Below, piece by piece: positions 1 through 7,208 of a stretch of 27,119 bases of DNA. Each line of letters opens with the position of its first letter. Positions within the stretch are counted from its first letter, which is position 1. The position numbers and the translations under genes are program-made. Source of the DNA: a virus. The stretch lies in the IMG/VR virus record IMGVR_UViG_3300035670_001071, positions 1 to 27,119 of that record; one strand, 5' to 3'. The notes under the pieces were generated by a model. That model saw nothing but the letters and a program-made list of their open reading frames with translations, was not told the DNA's origin and made no database searches.

Positions 1-249
1 AATCTGGAATTTACCCCGTTTGGCTTAGAGGCAGTTAAGGAGCGCGGTTTCCGCTACCTGTCCGCCGAATATGCCGACAATTACACCGACAACGAAAGCG
101 GGGCCAGCTTGGGGCCGCTGCTGATTGGTGGGGGTTTGACCATTCGCCCGGTGCAGAAGGGTCAAAATGAAATCGTATTATCTGAATGCAGTCTTTTAGA
201 TGCCGAGCAATGCCGCCCGGCAAGTTCACAACCTGAAGAGGTACATACC
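1..249 (+). CDS. Head maturation protease, C-terminal part (5' end outside window), in frame with the capsid gene
   Basis: The frame is open from the first base. It encodes a stretch with the elements FRYLSAEY, a DNE segment, then LGPLLIGGGLTIRPVQKG, which I recognise as resembling the end of the protease domain of phage head proteases of the Mu protein I type. Such enzymes cleave scaffold and the capsid N-terminus inside the procapsid. No stop codon separates this frame from the capsid gene: translation would continue through residues EEVHT into the capsid Met at 250. Position 109 is a TTG and not a convincing start. Either the protease and capsid are made partly as a fusion, or a stop codon has been lost. 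The catalytic residues would lie upstream of the window. The family call rests on pattern memory only. Confidence 0.6.
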
Positions 250-2319
250 ATGAAGTTGAATGACGTAAGCGCAAAATTGCGCCAAGACCTGGGCGGCTTG
301 AATATCCCCGCCACGACCGCCGATACGCTGGTGCAGCGCTTTGAGGCGAAAGCCAAGACGCTGAGCGAAGATGCTGATTTGCAAGCGTGGGCCGATACCT
401 ATTACGACGCAGGCAAAACCGTTGCCGCTGGCATTGAAGATGGCAAGCAAGCTGTCACCGTCACCCTGTCCGACCCCGCCCCGGTGGCTCCGGCCATTGA
501 CCAAAATGCGGTGGCGCAAATGGTGCAAAAACAACTGGCCGAAATCCACGCCGCCGAGCAGGAAAAAAACCGCAAGCTTGCCGAAGCGGTGACGGCGAAA
601 AAAGATATTTTCGCTCAAATCGTCAATGGCGCGGAAATCAGCGCAGAAGCGAAAGCGCTGGCGATTGCTGAAGCGGGCATTACCCACGACATGCCGGACG
701 GTGTGGTGAAACGCTTGGCCGAGACCGCCGTGCAGTTGGCGCATGTGCGTGAAACCCAGGGCGCGGCTGATTATCTGGCAGCGCGTGGCGGTGTTGGTGG
801 CGGCGCTTATGGGCGCGTGTCTGTCTCTCATGCCAATGAAGTCAAGGAATTGAGCGAACATATCCGCATGGCGACGGGTATGGCCAAGAGCGAACCCCGC
901 ACCGAAGCCAACAAGAAGTTGGCAGACGCCGTGCTGGCTGAGTTCGACCGTAACAACGCACCGGAATTGTTGAATGAACACAAGCTGATGAAGCAACTGG
1001 CCGGCCGCTACGTCAACGACATGCGCGACATCAAGCGCTTGGCCGCTGGTAGCGCTGTCGCTGCTGATGCCTCGGTGCCGACTTCTTATGTGCGTGAAGT
1101 CATCCGCGAAACGTTGTACCAAATGGTCGGCCTGGAAATGTGTGATGTCGGCACACGCGAGTATTCCAATATTGTTGACATTGCCTATTCCTATCGTGAT
1201 ACCACCAGCGCAGGCGGAGCCTCGACGGGCGTGCTGTCGCCGAAAGCCTCTACCCGGATTTACGAAGGTAGCGCAATCGGCAAGGCGCAGGAGATTATGA
1301 CCTCTGAAAACACGTACCCGATTCCGATCAAGCTGTCGGTGAAAATGTCTGACGAATATCGCTTGTTAGCGGGCTATGGCCGCGACTGGGACGCCATCGC
1401 CGACAACATGCGCAACACCGTCCGCGTGGTGGGTGAAGCGAAAGACGCCAGCATTTTCGACGAAATTTTGCAGGCTTCCGACGAGTACAGCACCGTGGCT
1501 GTCAGCAACGAAAACCTGGAATTGCAAGCCGACGACGCCAAGACCATCTTTATCACCGCACAATGGCCGATTTGCCGTCCGCGTATCGTGAAAGACGTGG
1601 CTGGCTCTACCGTCAGCACCACCAACGCCGTGACCGTGACCTATAACAGCGTGGCGTTGAGTGAATATGACGGCACCGGCACGCAGGCTGCTGGTACTTA
1701 TTACGTTTTGAATCACAATTTAGGTGAAATCTATTTGGTGAATCAAGCCGGTGCAGTGCAAACCCCGGCGAATGGCACGGCGTATACCATCAGCTACACC
1801 TATACGACCAACGTGGCGAAGTTCGACACCGACCTCGGCACGGATACCACGAAGGTCAAGTGGTCTGCGTTCCTGTATCAGTACGGCTTACGTCAGGCGT
1901 TGATTACCGATAGCCGCTATCACATGGCGAACATGGGTATCATGTCCCGCACGGTGATGAATCAAATCCGCCAGGCTGAGAACTTCCAATACTGCTATAA
2001 GGACGGCACCAACACGAACTTACGCGCCGATGGTTCCTTGGGCTTTATCTGGGATACGGAAAACTTCAACAGCCGCGCCCCTGGTTTGTGGTTGGGTGAT
2101 AACCGCCTGGTCATCGGCGAGAAAGGCACGACTCGTTTCCGTATGCTGAAACCGTGGAGCATGGGCGAACTGGAAAACCTGACCGATTTCAACGGCAACT
2201 TTACCGGCCAGAAAGGCGCATACGGTAGCGAGTGGGTAGCCATTCATACGCCGACGCAGTTGAAAGCGGCTTATACGTCTATCGTGCTGTATAGCGCGAC
2301 GGCGCGTGTGGCGCGGTAA
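250..2319 (+). CDS. Major capsid protein with N-terminal scaffold-like domain
   Basis: This 689-residue protein starts at ATG 250, preceded by AAGAGG about 8 nt upstream, a strong ribosome site inside the open protease frame. Residues 1 to about 275 are charged, alanine-rich and mostly helical, as expected of a scaffold or delta domain removed by the head protease. From about residue 277 (SYVREVIRETLYQMVG) it looks like an HK97-fold shell protein with the usual early segments. A beta-rich insert with a VTVTYNSVALSEYDG start and a TYTTN end lies at about residues 455-521, followed by further shell-like sequence to the C-terminus. The tiny gene and head-tail adaptor next to it support the capsid role. 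Scaffold, capsid and possibly protease are therefore in one frame. The cleavage site is unknown; the alanine-rich AAGSAVAADASVP region just before the shell domain is a candidate. Confidence 0.8.
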   Translation: MKLNDVSAKLRQDLGGLNIPATTADTLVQRFEAKAKTLSEDADLQAWADTYYDAGKTVAAGIEDGKQAVTVTLSDPAPVAPAIDQNAVAQMVQKQLAEIHAAEQEKNRKLAEAVTAKKDIFAQIVNGAEISAEAKALAIAEAGITHDMPDGVVKRLAETAVQLAHVRETQGAADYLAARGGVGGGAYGRVSVSHANEVKELSEHIRMATGMAKSEPRTEANKKLADAVLAEFDRNNAPELLNEHKLMKQLAGRYVNDMRDIKRLAAGSAVAADASVPTSYVREVIRETLYQMVGLEMCDVGTREYSNIVDIAYSYRDTTSAGGASTGVLSPKASTRIYEGSAIGKAQEIMTSENTYPIPIKLSVKMSDEYRLLAGYGRDWDAIADNMRNTVRVVGEAKDASIFDEILQASDEYSTVAVSNENLELQADDAKTIFITAQWPICRPRIVKDVAGSTVSTTNAVTVTYNSVALSEYDGTGTQAAGTYYVLNHNLGEIYLVNQAGAVQTPANGTAYTISYTYTTNVAKFDTDLGTDTTKVKWSAFLYQYGLRQALITDSRYHMANMGIMSRTVMNQIRQAENFQYCYKDGTNTNLRADGSLGFIWDTENFNSRAPGLWLGDNRLVIGEKGTTRFRMLKPWSMGELENLTDFNGNFTGQKGAYGSEWVAIHTPTQLKAAYTSIVLYSATARVAR

Positions 2320-2337
2320 GCTTTAGCCTTGCTTTAG

Positions 2338-2374
2338 CCCCTCTCCCTTGGGGAGAGGGGTTGGGGTGAGGGTG
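2338..2374. repeat. Palindromic intergenic element (CCCTCTCCC type), copy 1
   Basis: Perfect 10-bp arms CCCCTCTCCC (2338-2347) and GGGAGAGGGG (2351-2360) with a 3-nt loop, followed by a TTGGGGTGAGGGTG tail. The same element recurs at 7487, 8836, 13784, 13848 and 21047 in both orientations. It lies 20 nt after the capsid stop, and could act as a transcript-end or processing hairpin. No T-tract follows, so it is not a standard intrinsic terminator. Confidence 0.8.
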
Positions 2375-2395
2375 TTTGGAACAGATGGAGGATTA

Positions 2396-2593
2396 ATGGC
2401 AACAGTCACCAACAACAGCAAAGAACCCATCGTCTACCAGGGCGTCACCGTCCGCCCCGGTCAGACTGTAGAAATCGACGTATTGAAACCCCAACCCCAA
2501 CCCGAACCGCAAGCCGATGACACGGACAACACTGATAGCGACGCTGAAAGCGAGTCTGCACGACGCAGCCCGCGTGTTAAACGCCGCCGCTGA
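2396..2593 (+). CDS. Small acidic-then-basic protein after the capsid gene
   Basis: This 65-residue protein starts at ATG 2396, with GGAGG 4 nt upstream. The first 30 residues look like a small beta fold (TVTNNSKEPIVYQGVTVRPGQ), then comes a proline-glutamine stretch, an Asp/Ser-rich acidic patch and a basic end (RRSPRVKRRR). Its last 77 nt overlap the next gene in another reading frame, so the odd acidic-basic tail may be partly a by-product of that overlap. Proteins of this size between capsid and connector are common in siphophages and may be decoration or head-completion proteins, but I do not recognise the family. Confidence 0.65.
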   Translation: MATVTNNSKEPIVYQGVTVRPGQTVEIDVLKPQPQPEPQADDTDNTDSDAESESARRSPRVKRRR

Positions 2594-3134
2594 TGATGAT
2601 TTTGAGCGGATTGTAGACAACGCGCTGTATGCGTTGTCGTTGCCGGATGGGCGGCCTTGTCCCACTCGCGCCAGCATCACCCTGGTTGCCGGGCAGCGGG
2701 AATATGCCGCGCCGGAATCGTTGCTTGCCGTGCGTGGCCCGACGGAGTGGGGGATGGATTCGCGCCAAGATTATCAGCCTTGGCAAGCGGGGTTCCTGCA
2801 TAAGCCGTTATTTTTGCGGATTGTAGAAACGGACAGCGGGCGCGGGTTGCAGGTGAACCGTGCGCCGACCGCCAGCGAGATTTCCAGCTATGGTGAGGCG
2901 TGTTACTTCACCTACTACAAGCTGCACACGCTGACGGACGAAGCCAGTACCGTGGCGACGGTAGACATGCCGCTGTTGCTGTTGCGGGGCCAGGTCGAGG
3001 CGGTGCATGAGTTGATGTTGCGCAATTACACCGAGCCGGTATCTGTCATGGGCGGGTCGGATGACATCAATGGATCGGCGCAGCAGGTTTATGCCGTGCT
3101 GCTGGGTAAATACTTTGGATATTGCCGGGCATGA
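2517..3134 (+). CDS. Head-tail connector/adaptor protein (gp6-like), putative
   Basis: This 205-residue protein starts at ATG 2517, inside the preceding gene and with no clear SD, so it is probably reached by coupling. The N-terminal pattern of two short helices (LIATLKASLHDAARVLNAAADDDFERIVDNAL) followed by a beta-rich segment (LVAGQREYAAPESLL) and a QPWQAG motif fits phage head-tail adaptors that bind under the portal. Its place right after the capsid gene fits too. It ends in an ATGA overlap with the next gene. The assignment rests on pattern and position; a neck or tail-completion role is also possible. Confidence 0.6.
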   Translation: MTRTTLIATLKASLHDAARVLNAAADDDFERIVDNALYALSLPDGRPCPTRASITLVAGQREYAAPESLLAVRGPTEWGMDSRQDYQPWQAGFLHKPLFLRIVETDSGRGLQVNRAPTASEISSYGEACYFTYYKLHTLTDEASTVATVDMPLLLLRGQVEAVHELMLRNYTEPVSVMGGSDDINGSAQQVYAVLLGKYFGYCRA

Positions 3135-3370
3135 GCGAAGAATCGTTATTGCGGGCGCAGATGGTGGCGTTACAGTCGCGGGTTGAACGGGTAGAGTATG
3201 ACCTATCCCAAATCATGAGCGACATGAACATCGAGAAAGGCCACCGCAAACTGTTCCGGGTGTTCGCGTTTTTGTTTTTTATCCTGGTCGTCGGCATGTT
3301 TGCCTGGACGCAATTTGAGAACCGAGAATTTTTCGCGGAAGTTTTAACCGCCATCAAAAACCATGAATAA
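3131..3370 (+). CDS. Small membrane protein with N-terminal coiled coil
   Basis: This 79-residue protein has ATG 3131 within the ATGA that ends the previous gene. Residues 5-35 have heptad character (LRAQMVALQSRVERVEYDLSQIM) and residues about 43-60 form one membrane helix (LFRVFAFLFFILVVGMFAW), followed by a short amphipathic tail. It ends in TAATG shared with the holin-like gene. This topology recalls antiholin or spanin-associated proteins or a membrane anchor; the sequence does not decide between them. Confidence 0.6.
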   Translation: MSEESLLRAQMVALQSRVERVEYDLSQIMSDMNIEKGHRKLFRVFAFLFFILVVGMFAWTQFENREFFAEVLTAIKNHE

Positions 3371-3840
3371 TGCACGACAATCACTGGCTTTTAGAACTGG
3401 GACGGATCGCGCTGCTGCTGATTGTCGGCGCGTTCGGGGGGCTAGCGCGGCTTTTTAATACCGATGTACCAATCACCACCCGCAACGCGATTAAGCATTC
3501 TATCGGCGGCGCGGTGGCGGCTTTATCGGGCGGGGCTTTCGCCTTGTGGATGGCTCCAGAACTGAACGAGAAAATCATTTTACTGGTCGGCCTGGGCGTG
3601 ATGGCCGGGTTCATGGGCATCAATGCAGTATCCGAGGTGATGACAAAGCGATTCCACCATCAACTGCAAACGCATCACCTCCCCCCAAGCAAAAGCGCCG
3701 ATTCTGACAGTAGCGAAGTGCGCAGAATGATGGATAGCGGGGAATTTACCGAAGAGGAAATCCACCAATTGATTGAAGAAGCACGCCACCGCCGCGCCAA
3801 AACGCAGCAGCGAATTAACCAGAACGAGGGCAAACCATGA
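3370..3840 (+). CDS. Putative holin (three membrane helices, charged C-terminal tail)
   Basis: This 156-residue protein has its start overlapping the previous stop (TAATG). Three hydrophobic segments are visible, at about residues 8-28, 43-61 and 68-88, the second and third rich in Gly and Ala. A long hydrophilic, helical, strongly charged tail follows (EVRRMMDSGEFTEEEIHQ). This layout resembles phage holins of the three-helix class, such as the LydA-like superfamily, which open the inner membrane at lysis. The pairing with a one-helix membrane protein just upstream fits a holin/antiholin pair. No endolysin gene is seen next to it, and the place between head and tail genes is unusual, so another membrane role is not excluded. 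Confidence 0.5.
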   Translation: MHDNHWLLELGRIALLLIVGAFGGLARLFNTDVPITTRNAIKHSIGGAVAALSGGAFALWMAPELNEKIILLVGLGVMAGFMGINAVSEVMTKRFHHQLQTHHLPPSKSADSDSSEVRRMMDSGEFTEEEIHQLIEEARHRRAKTQQRINQNEGKP

Positions 3841-4085
3841 GAAACCAACTGTCAGCCGCAAAGCGCATTTTCTCCACTATTGGGCCGGTGGTATCGGAAA
3901 CGATTGAATCCCTCGCTGATGACGGGCGTATCAGCGGCAAATAAGCGCTGAAAATCGGCTTTCGCCTTGCCAACGGGGTGAACTTTGCCGAGACCGCCGC
4001 GCCGTTGGCGATTTCGTTGGATGAATTGGCGCAAGTGGCGCGGGATTGCGGGGTGTGTTTGGTGGATGATGATGATGGGAAATAA
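3837..4085 (+). pseudogene. Small gene interrupted by an in-frame TAA
   Basis: Reading from ATG 3837 (ATGA overlap with the holin-like gene) gives 35 residues ending ADDGRISGK, then TAA at 3942-3944. The same frame continues without a stop for 46 more residues (ALKIGFRLANG onward) to TAA at 4083-4085. The downstream part has normal codon use and no start or SD of its own. The simplest reading is an 82-residue ancestral protein broken by one point change (for example GAA to TAA). Other genes here end normally on TAA, so a changed genetic code is not the explanation. A 35-residue peptide may still be made. Function unknown. Confidence 0.65.
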
Positions 4086-4086
4086 T

Positions 4087-4121
4087 CAATTAACAATTAA
4101 CAATTGACAATTAACAATGAA
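4087..4121. repeat. 7-bp tandem repeat (CAATTAA type), array A
   Basis: Five contiguous 7-bp units: CAATTAA, CAATTAA, CAATTGA, CAATTAA, CAATGAA. The array fills the whole gap between the broken small gene and the gp10-like gene. The ATG of the latter (4117) is part of the last unit, so the repeat replaces any Shine-Dalgarno region. Confidence 0.85.
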
Positions 4122-4587
4122 CATCGACGCCCGTATTTTGAAGAACGACCTTGCCAAGCTTGACCCGGCGCTGGTGAATACGGTATTGGCCGGGGTGGTG
4201 GCTTGGGCGGCGGGTAAAACGTCGAGCTTGGCGCGGCAAAAAGCGCCGAAGTTTACTTCCACGCTGGCGCAAAGCATCAAGCCGAATCGGCTGAATGATT
4301 TGCTGTGGGAGGTCAATGCCGGTCAACGCTATGCTGCCGGGCTTGAGTTCGGCGGCGGGCATCAGGGCGAGGCGCTGACATACCAACGGCTTTACGCGCT
4401 GGAGCAGTGGGTGAAGGGTAAAAACATTGAATCTGACCCGGTGCGAATCGCTTACGCGGCTTGGCATATTGGCAAGCACATCCAGGCGCAAGGCGTGAAG
4501 GAACAACCGTTCATGCGCCCGGCGCTGGAAGAAATCGAACCGCAAGTATTACCGCGTTTGAAACGTGAAATCGAGTCGAAATTATGA
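4117..4587 (+). CDS. HK97 gp10-like head-closure/tail-completion protein
   Basis: This 156-residue protein has the layout of HK97 gp10 family proteins: an N-terminal helix, a central KAPKFTSTLAQSIKP segment (the usual 'G.L..SI' region), EFGGGHQ (the usual E-x-G motif), and the C-terminal QPFMRPALEEIEPQVL (the usual 'PFLRPA' motif). The family acts at the head-tail joint or as a minor tail component. The start ATG lies in the 7-bp repeat and lacks an SD; no better start exists downstream before the conserved part. It overlaps the next gene by ATGA. Confidence 0.75.
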   Translation: MNIDARILKNDLAKLDPALVNTVLAGVVAWAAGKTSSLARQKAPKFTSTLAQSIKPNRLNDLLWEVNAGQRYAAGLEFGGGHQGEALTYQRLYALEQWVKGKNIESDPVRIAYAAWHIGKHIQAQGVKEQPFMRPALEEIEPQVLPRLKREIESKL

Positions 4588-5090
4588 GCAGTTTAGCATC
4601 GTATCCCTACTGGCAAGCCGGTAAAGCCTACACGGAAAATGACATCGTCACCTGGCGCGGAGGATTAAAACAGGCGCGAATCAATCACACCGCAGGCACC
4701 GACTTCGTGACCGACGAGCGGGCGGGTAAGTGGCTGGATTTCGATGCGTCACCGGCTTATGTGGGTGAAGGTGCTGGCGGTGCCGCCGCTGACAGTATTA
4801 CAGTCAAGAGCATCACCGATACCAGCTATACACTACTGGCGGACGACAAAGGGCTTGAATTGATGCTGAGCAATGCCGCTGCTATTACGCTGACTATCCC
4901 CGCTGATGTGTTTGCCGAGGGCGATATTGTTTACGGTCGCCAAACCGGAGCCGGACAAGTTACGCTGACAGCCGGTGGCGGTGCGACGATTAATCAGACT
5001 GGCAAAAAGACCTTGCGCCAGCACGCCGCGTTTATGATTACGGCACGGGCCGCGAATGTGTTTGATGTCGATGGAGAGTTGACCGCATGA
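4584..5090 (+). CDS. Phage surface/decoration protein with carbohydrate-binding-like N-terminus
   Basis: This 168-residue protein is translationally coupled (ATGA) on both sides. The first 50 residues (YWQAGKAYTENDIVTWRGGL, then AGKWLDFD) have the aromatic W-x(n)-Y-x(n)-V-x-W spacing of small chitin- or cellulose-binding modules. The remainder (LLADDKGLELMLSNAAAITLTIP, then INQTGKKTLRQHAAFMI) resembles the beta-rich repeat domain common in phage tail-fibre and head-fibre proteins. It may decorate the virion or bind host polysaccharide. No catalytic motif is seen. Confidence 0.55.
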   Translation: MSSLASYPYWQAGKAYTENDIVTWRGGLKQARINHTAGTDFVTDERAGKWLDFDASPAYVGEGAGGAAADSITVKSITDTSYTLLADDKGLELMLSNAAAITLTIPADVFAEGDIVYGRQTGAGQVTLTAGGGATINQTGKKTLRQHAAFMITARAANVFDVDGELTA

Positions 5091-6151
5091 AGAAGGGCCG
5101 GATAGCTGCGGCCTACAACGCCGCCCACGGTGCGCTGCAATGCCTGTTCAGCCACAAGCGGACGTTGGCGCAGAATGTTAGCGCTGGGGCTGTGGTGGAT
5201 GCTGTCGGCACGGGATCGGCGCGGGCGGTGCAGCCTGGGCGGGCGTTGGCTTTTGCGTCTGCTGCGTATTTATCCGTTCCTGTTGTTGCCAGTTTGGGCA
5301 CTGCTGATTTTACGATTGAAACCGATGCTATTTTTGATTCGTTCGCAGCAGCGCCGTCTATATTTTATTTCGGAAATAACGCGGCAACTAATCGGATTCA
5401 GATTTACACCAACTCAATCGGTGCCTTAGTTTTAGGTATTGATGACGGAAGCGGTTTTGCGGCGTTTACGCTGACGGTGACGCCGTTACTAGCGACAGCA
5501 AAATACCGATTAAAAATTGTCATTTTGCGCAGTGCGACAGCGACACTGTACGTCAATAATGCATTTGTAAAATCAATAGACATATCCGGCAAGTCTGCGC
5601 CTATAACTGCAACGCGATGTGACATTGGAAGTGCTTTGGGTGGTAACCTGTTGGTCGGAAAACTCTATAATTATAGTGTGTCAATCGGTGCTGCGAACGT
5701 TTTCACTTACCCGATGTCGGAAGTCACCGGCACGACTGCCTACGACATTAGCGGCAATGGCTACCACGGTACGCATATCGGCGGCGTCACGCACGCCACG
5801 TTTACTGATGGCAGTGGAACCGACACCAACAACCAACACGGGTACACGTTGAGCGGCGGCGTATTTATCCCGCTGACGCCTGCCAGCGGATACACGATGT
5901 CAGCCACCGGCGCGGCGGCGACCGTGACAGGCCGAGTGCAATACAACGCCACGCAGACCGGACACGACGGCACCAACAACGGTGTGCATTCCGGCATGAC
6001 TGTGAACCTGAATCCAATCGGCGCACCGGAATTGGCTAACGCCGGGATTCCCCTCAATACCACAGTCACCCACGGCGCGGCCTTGCCGCCCAACGTCACG
6101 GCGGATATTGACGGCGCAGGAATTATCAGAAACATCAGAGTAGCATCATGA
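5087..6151 (+). CDS. LamG/concanavalin-like virion surface protein
   Basis: This 354-residue protein is coupled by ATGA to both neighbours. Residues about 45-215 have the strand pattern of a LamG-type jelly roll: YLSVPVVASLGTADFTIETD, IFYFGNN, RIQIYTNSIGALVLGID, YRLKIVILRSATATLYVNNAF, then GKLYNYSVSI. A second part from about residue 220 contains a YDISGNGYHGTHIG segment and a glycine/threonine-rich end. Such domains on phage particles usually bind glycans. The central third (5300-5650) is visibly richer in A and T than the neighbouring genes, which suggests exchange. It is probably an adhesin or decoration protein; a fibre role is possible. Confidence 0.6.
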   Translation: MKKGRIAAAYNAAHGALQCLFSHKRTLAQNVSAGAVVDAVGTGSARAVQPGRALAFASAAYLSVPVVASLGTADFTIETDAIFDSFAAAPSIFYFGNNAATNRIQIYTNSIGALVLGIDDGSGFAAFTLTVTPLLATAKYRLKIVILRSATATLYVNNAFVKSIDISGKSAPITATRCDIGSALGGNLLVGKLYNYSVSIGAANVFTYPMSEVTGTTAYDISGNGYHGTHIGGVTHATFTDGSGTDTNNQHGYTLSGGVFIPLTPASGYTMSATGAAATVTGRVQYNATQTGHDGTNNGVHSGMTVNLNPIGAPELANAGIPLNTTVTHGAALPPNVTADIDGAGIIRNIRVAS

Positions 6152-6519
6152 AAAAAATCATTCTTCTCTCACTCGTAGTCATGCTGACCAGTTGCGCCAG
6201 CGTGTTTGAAACGCCTTTCGACACCGGGCAGGCGGGTTATGCCGAGGCGCAGGCGCTGAATATCAATGCGCTGGACGCGTGGCATCAAGCCAAACGCGCC
6301 GGGCGTCATTTCGATTGCAGCGATTTTGCCGCCGTAGCGATGATGAATTGCGCCGATTGCCGCACGGTCACGGTATCTATGCGGGATAGCAGTCTGTTTG
6401 TGACCGATGAGCGCCACGCTTTTGTTGTCACCGCCGATGGGTGGGCGGTGGATATTCAATCCCCGGTGCCGTACAGGTATGATCCGGATAACTACCTGCT
6501 GTTGGGTTATGCCCCATGA
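6148..6519 (+). CDS. Lipoprotein with possible Cys-His-Asp (transglutaminase/NlpC-like) triad
   Basis: This 123-residue protein has a lipoprotein signal: KK, a hydrophobic core IILLSLVVML and lipobox LTSC with the lipidated Cys at 16. The mature part has CSDFAAVAMM (Cys57), DERHAFVV (His90) and GWAVDI (Asp102). This order and spacing match small papain/transglutaminase-fold cysteine peptidases, where Cys caps a helix and His and Asp sit on adjacent strands. It could act on the cell envelope, or be a superinfection-exclusion-type lipoprotein expressed from the prophage. Further cysteines (68 and 71) may be structural. It is coupled by ATGA on both sides. The enzymatic reading is an inference from three residues and their context. 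Confidence 0.55.
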   Translation: MKKIILLSLVVMLTSCASVFETPFDTGQAGYAEAQALNINALDAWHQAKRAGRHFDCSDFAAVAMMNCADCRTVTVSMRDSSLFVTDERHAFVVTADGWAVDIQSPVPYRYDPDNYLLLGYAP

Positions 6520-6953
6520 GTTTCACTACCGTCATGGATGCCATCGTGATCGGGTTACAAGCCGCGTATCCCACGCGAATCGTGACCCGCGAACGGCGCA
6601 AGTGGATGCAGTACACGGACGCCGAAGCGAAGGCCGGTTTAATCGTGGTGAACTCTCGCGGTGCGACGTTCGATGACAGGTCAGGCGTGCATCAAATTCA
6701 AGCGGTGCTGGTGCAGCGCTTGACCGCAACAACCCCCGGCGAGGCGGTGACGAGTGAGCAAGTGGAAGAGGCCGAATTTAGTTTGTTTGACCAGTTTAGA
6801 ACTTGGGTCGATACCCACAACACCACCGGCCAAGATTGCGCCGTGGCCGGATTCATGTTGGATATTCGAGAGTTCACACAACCTCCCGCCGAGGCCAAGC
6901 AAGCAGCAACAGCCGTGGTTTTCGTTGAACTTGAGCGACCCATTTACCAATGA
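6516..6953 (+). CDS. Tail terminator/tail completion-like protein
   Basis: This 145-residue alpha/beta protein has ATGA overlaps at both ends. It starts with a helix (FTTVMDAIVIGLQAAYP), then beta-strands (RIVTRERRK) and a C-terminal strand (ATAVVFVELERP). The general plan and size fit the lambda gpU/Mu gp37-like family that caps the tail tube, and its place between head-closure and tube genes agrees. Sequence identity to a named family cannot be shown by eye. The gene at 7528 has a similar plan, so one may terminate the tail and the other complete the neck. Confidence 0.5.
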   Translation: MSFTTVMDAIVIGLQAAYPTRIVTRERRKWMQYTDAEAKAGLIVVNSRGATFDDRSGVHQIQAVLVQRLTATTPGEAVTSEQVEEAEFSLFDQFRTWVDTHNTTGQDCAVAGFMLDIREFTQPPAEAKQAATAVVFVELERPIYQ

Positions 6954-6982
6954 ACAATGAACAATTGACAATTGACAATGAA
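6948..6982. repeat. 7-bp tandem repeat (CAATGAA/CAATTGA type), array B
   Basis: Five 7-bp units: CAATGAA, CAATGAA, CAATTGA, CAATTGA, CAATGAA. The array contains the stop codon of the upstream gene (6951-6953) and the start codon of the downstream gene (6950). It is translated into the peptide MNNEQLTIDNE. Confidence 0.85.
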
Positions 6983-7195
6983 GAGCCTGGTTTTCCCGAT
7001 TGCGCCGGGTGGTATTGGTGTCAGGTGGGTGTGGTGAATGACGGTTTGCCGGACTTGGCAAAGGTTCACATCGACGAGTTCGACCGCCTGACGGCGCAGT
7101 TTTGCGGGTGTGAGCGGGAATTTACTGAAGATGAATTGCTGGATGCCCTGTGGCTTGGCCCGGTGCCGATGCCGGGTGCATTAATTGATAATTGA
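6950..7195 (+). CDS. Small cysteine-containing protein bounded by repeats
   Basis: This 81-residue frame starts at ATG 6950 in an ATGA overlap. Its first 11 residues are encoded by the 7-bp repeat array and its last residues and stop (IDN*) by another array at 7181. The core, about residues 13-75, looks like a genuine protein: FPDCAGWYWCQVG, then FDRLTAQFCGCEREFTEDELLDALWLGPVPMPG. A homologous gene without repeats would probably start and end within this core. Function unknown; it is a tail-module accessory by position. Confidence 0.5.
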   Translation: MNNEQLTIDNEEPGFPDCAGWYWCQVGVVNDGLPDLAKVHIDEFDRLTAQFCGCEREFTEDELLDALWLGPVPMPGALIDN

Positions 7196-7208
7196 TAATT
7201 GTTAATTG
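7181..7208. repeat. 7-bp tandem repeat (TTAATTG/ATAATTG type), array C
   Basis: Four units: TTAATTG, ATAATTG, ATAATTG, TTAATTG. This is the reverse-complement orientation of arrays A and B. It supplies the stop codon of the preceding small gene. Confidence 0.85.

Noticed and set aside
226-1122. 298-residue reverse-strand ORF under the capsid gene
   Set aside because: It is antisense to the clear capsid frame, with a His/Arg/Gln-rich composition typical of a shadow of GC-rich codons, and no SD.
3837-4085. Alternative genetic code reading TAA as sense
   Set aside because: Many other genes in the window end cleanly on TAA, followed by proper starts.
4087-4121. Phage replication origin iterons
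   Set aside because: Same period-7 units occur at many gene gaps with no replication gene nearby, so a dispersed repeat fits better.
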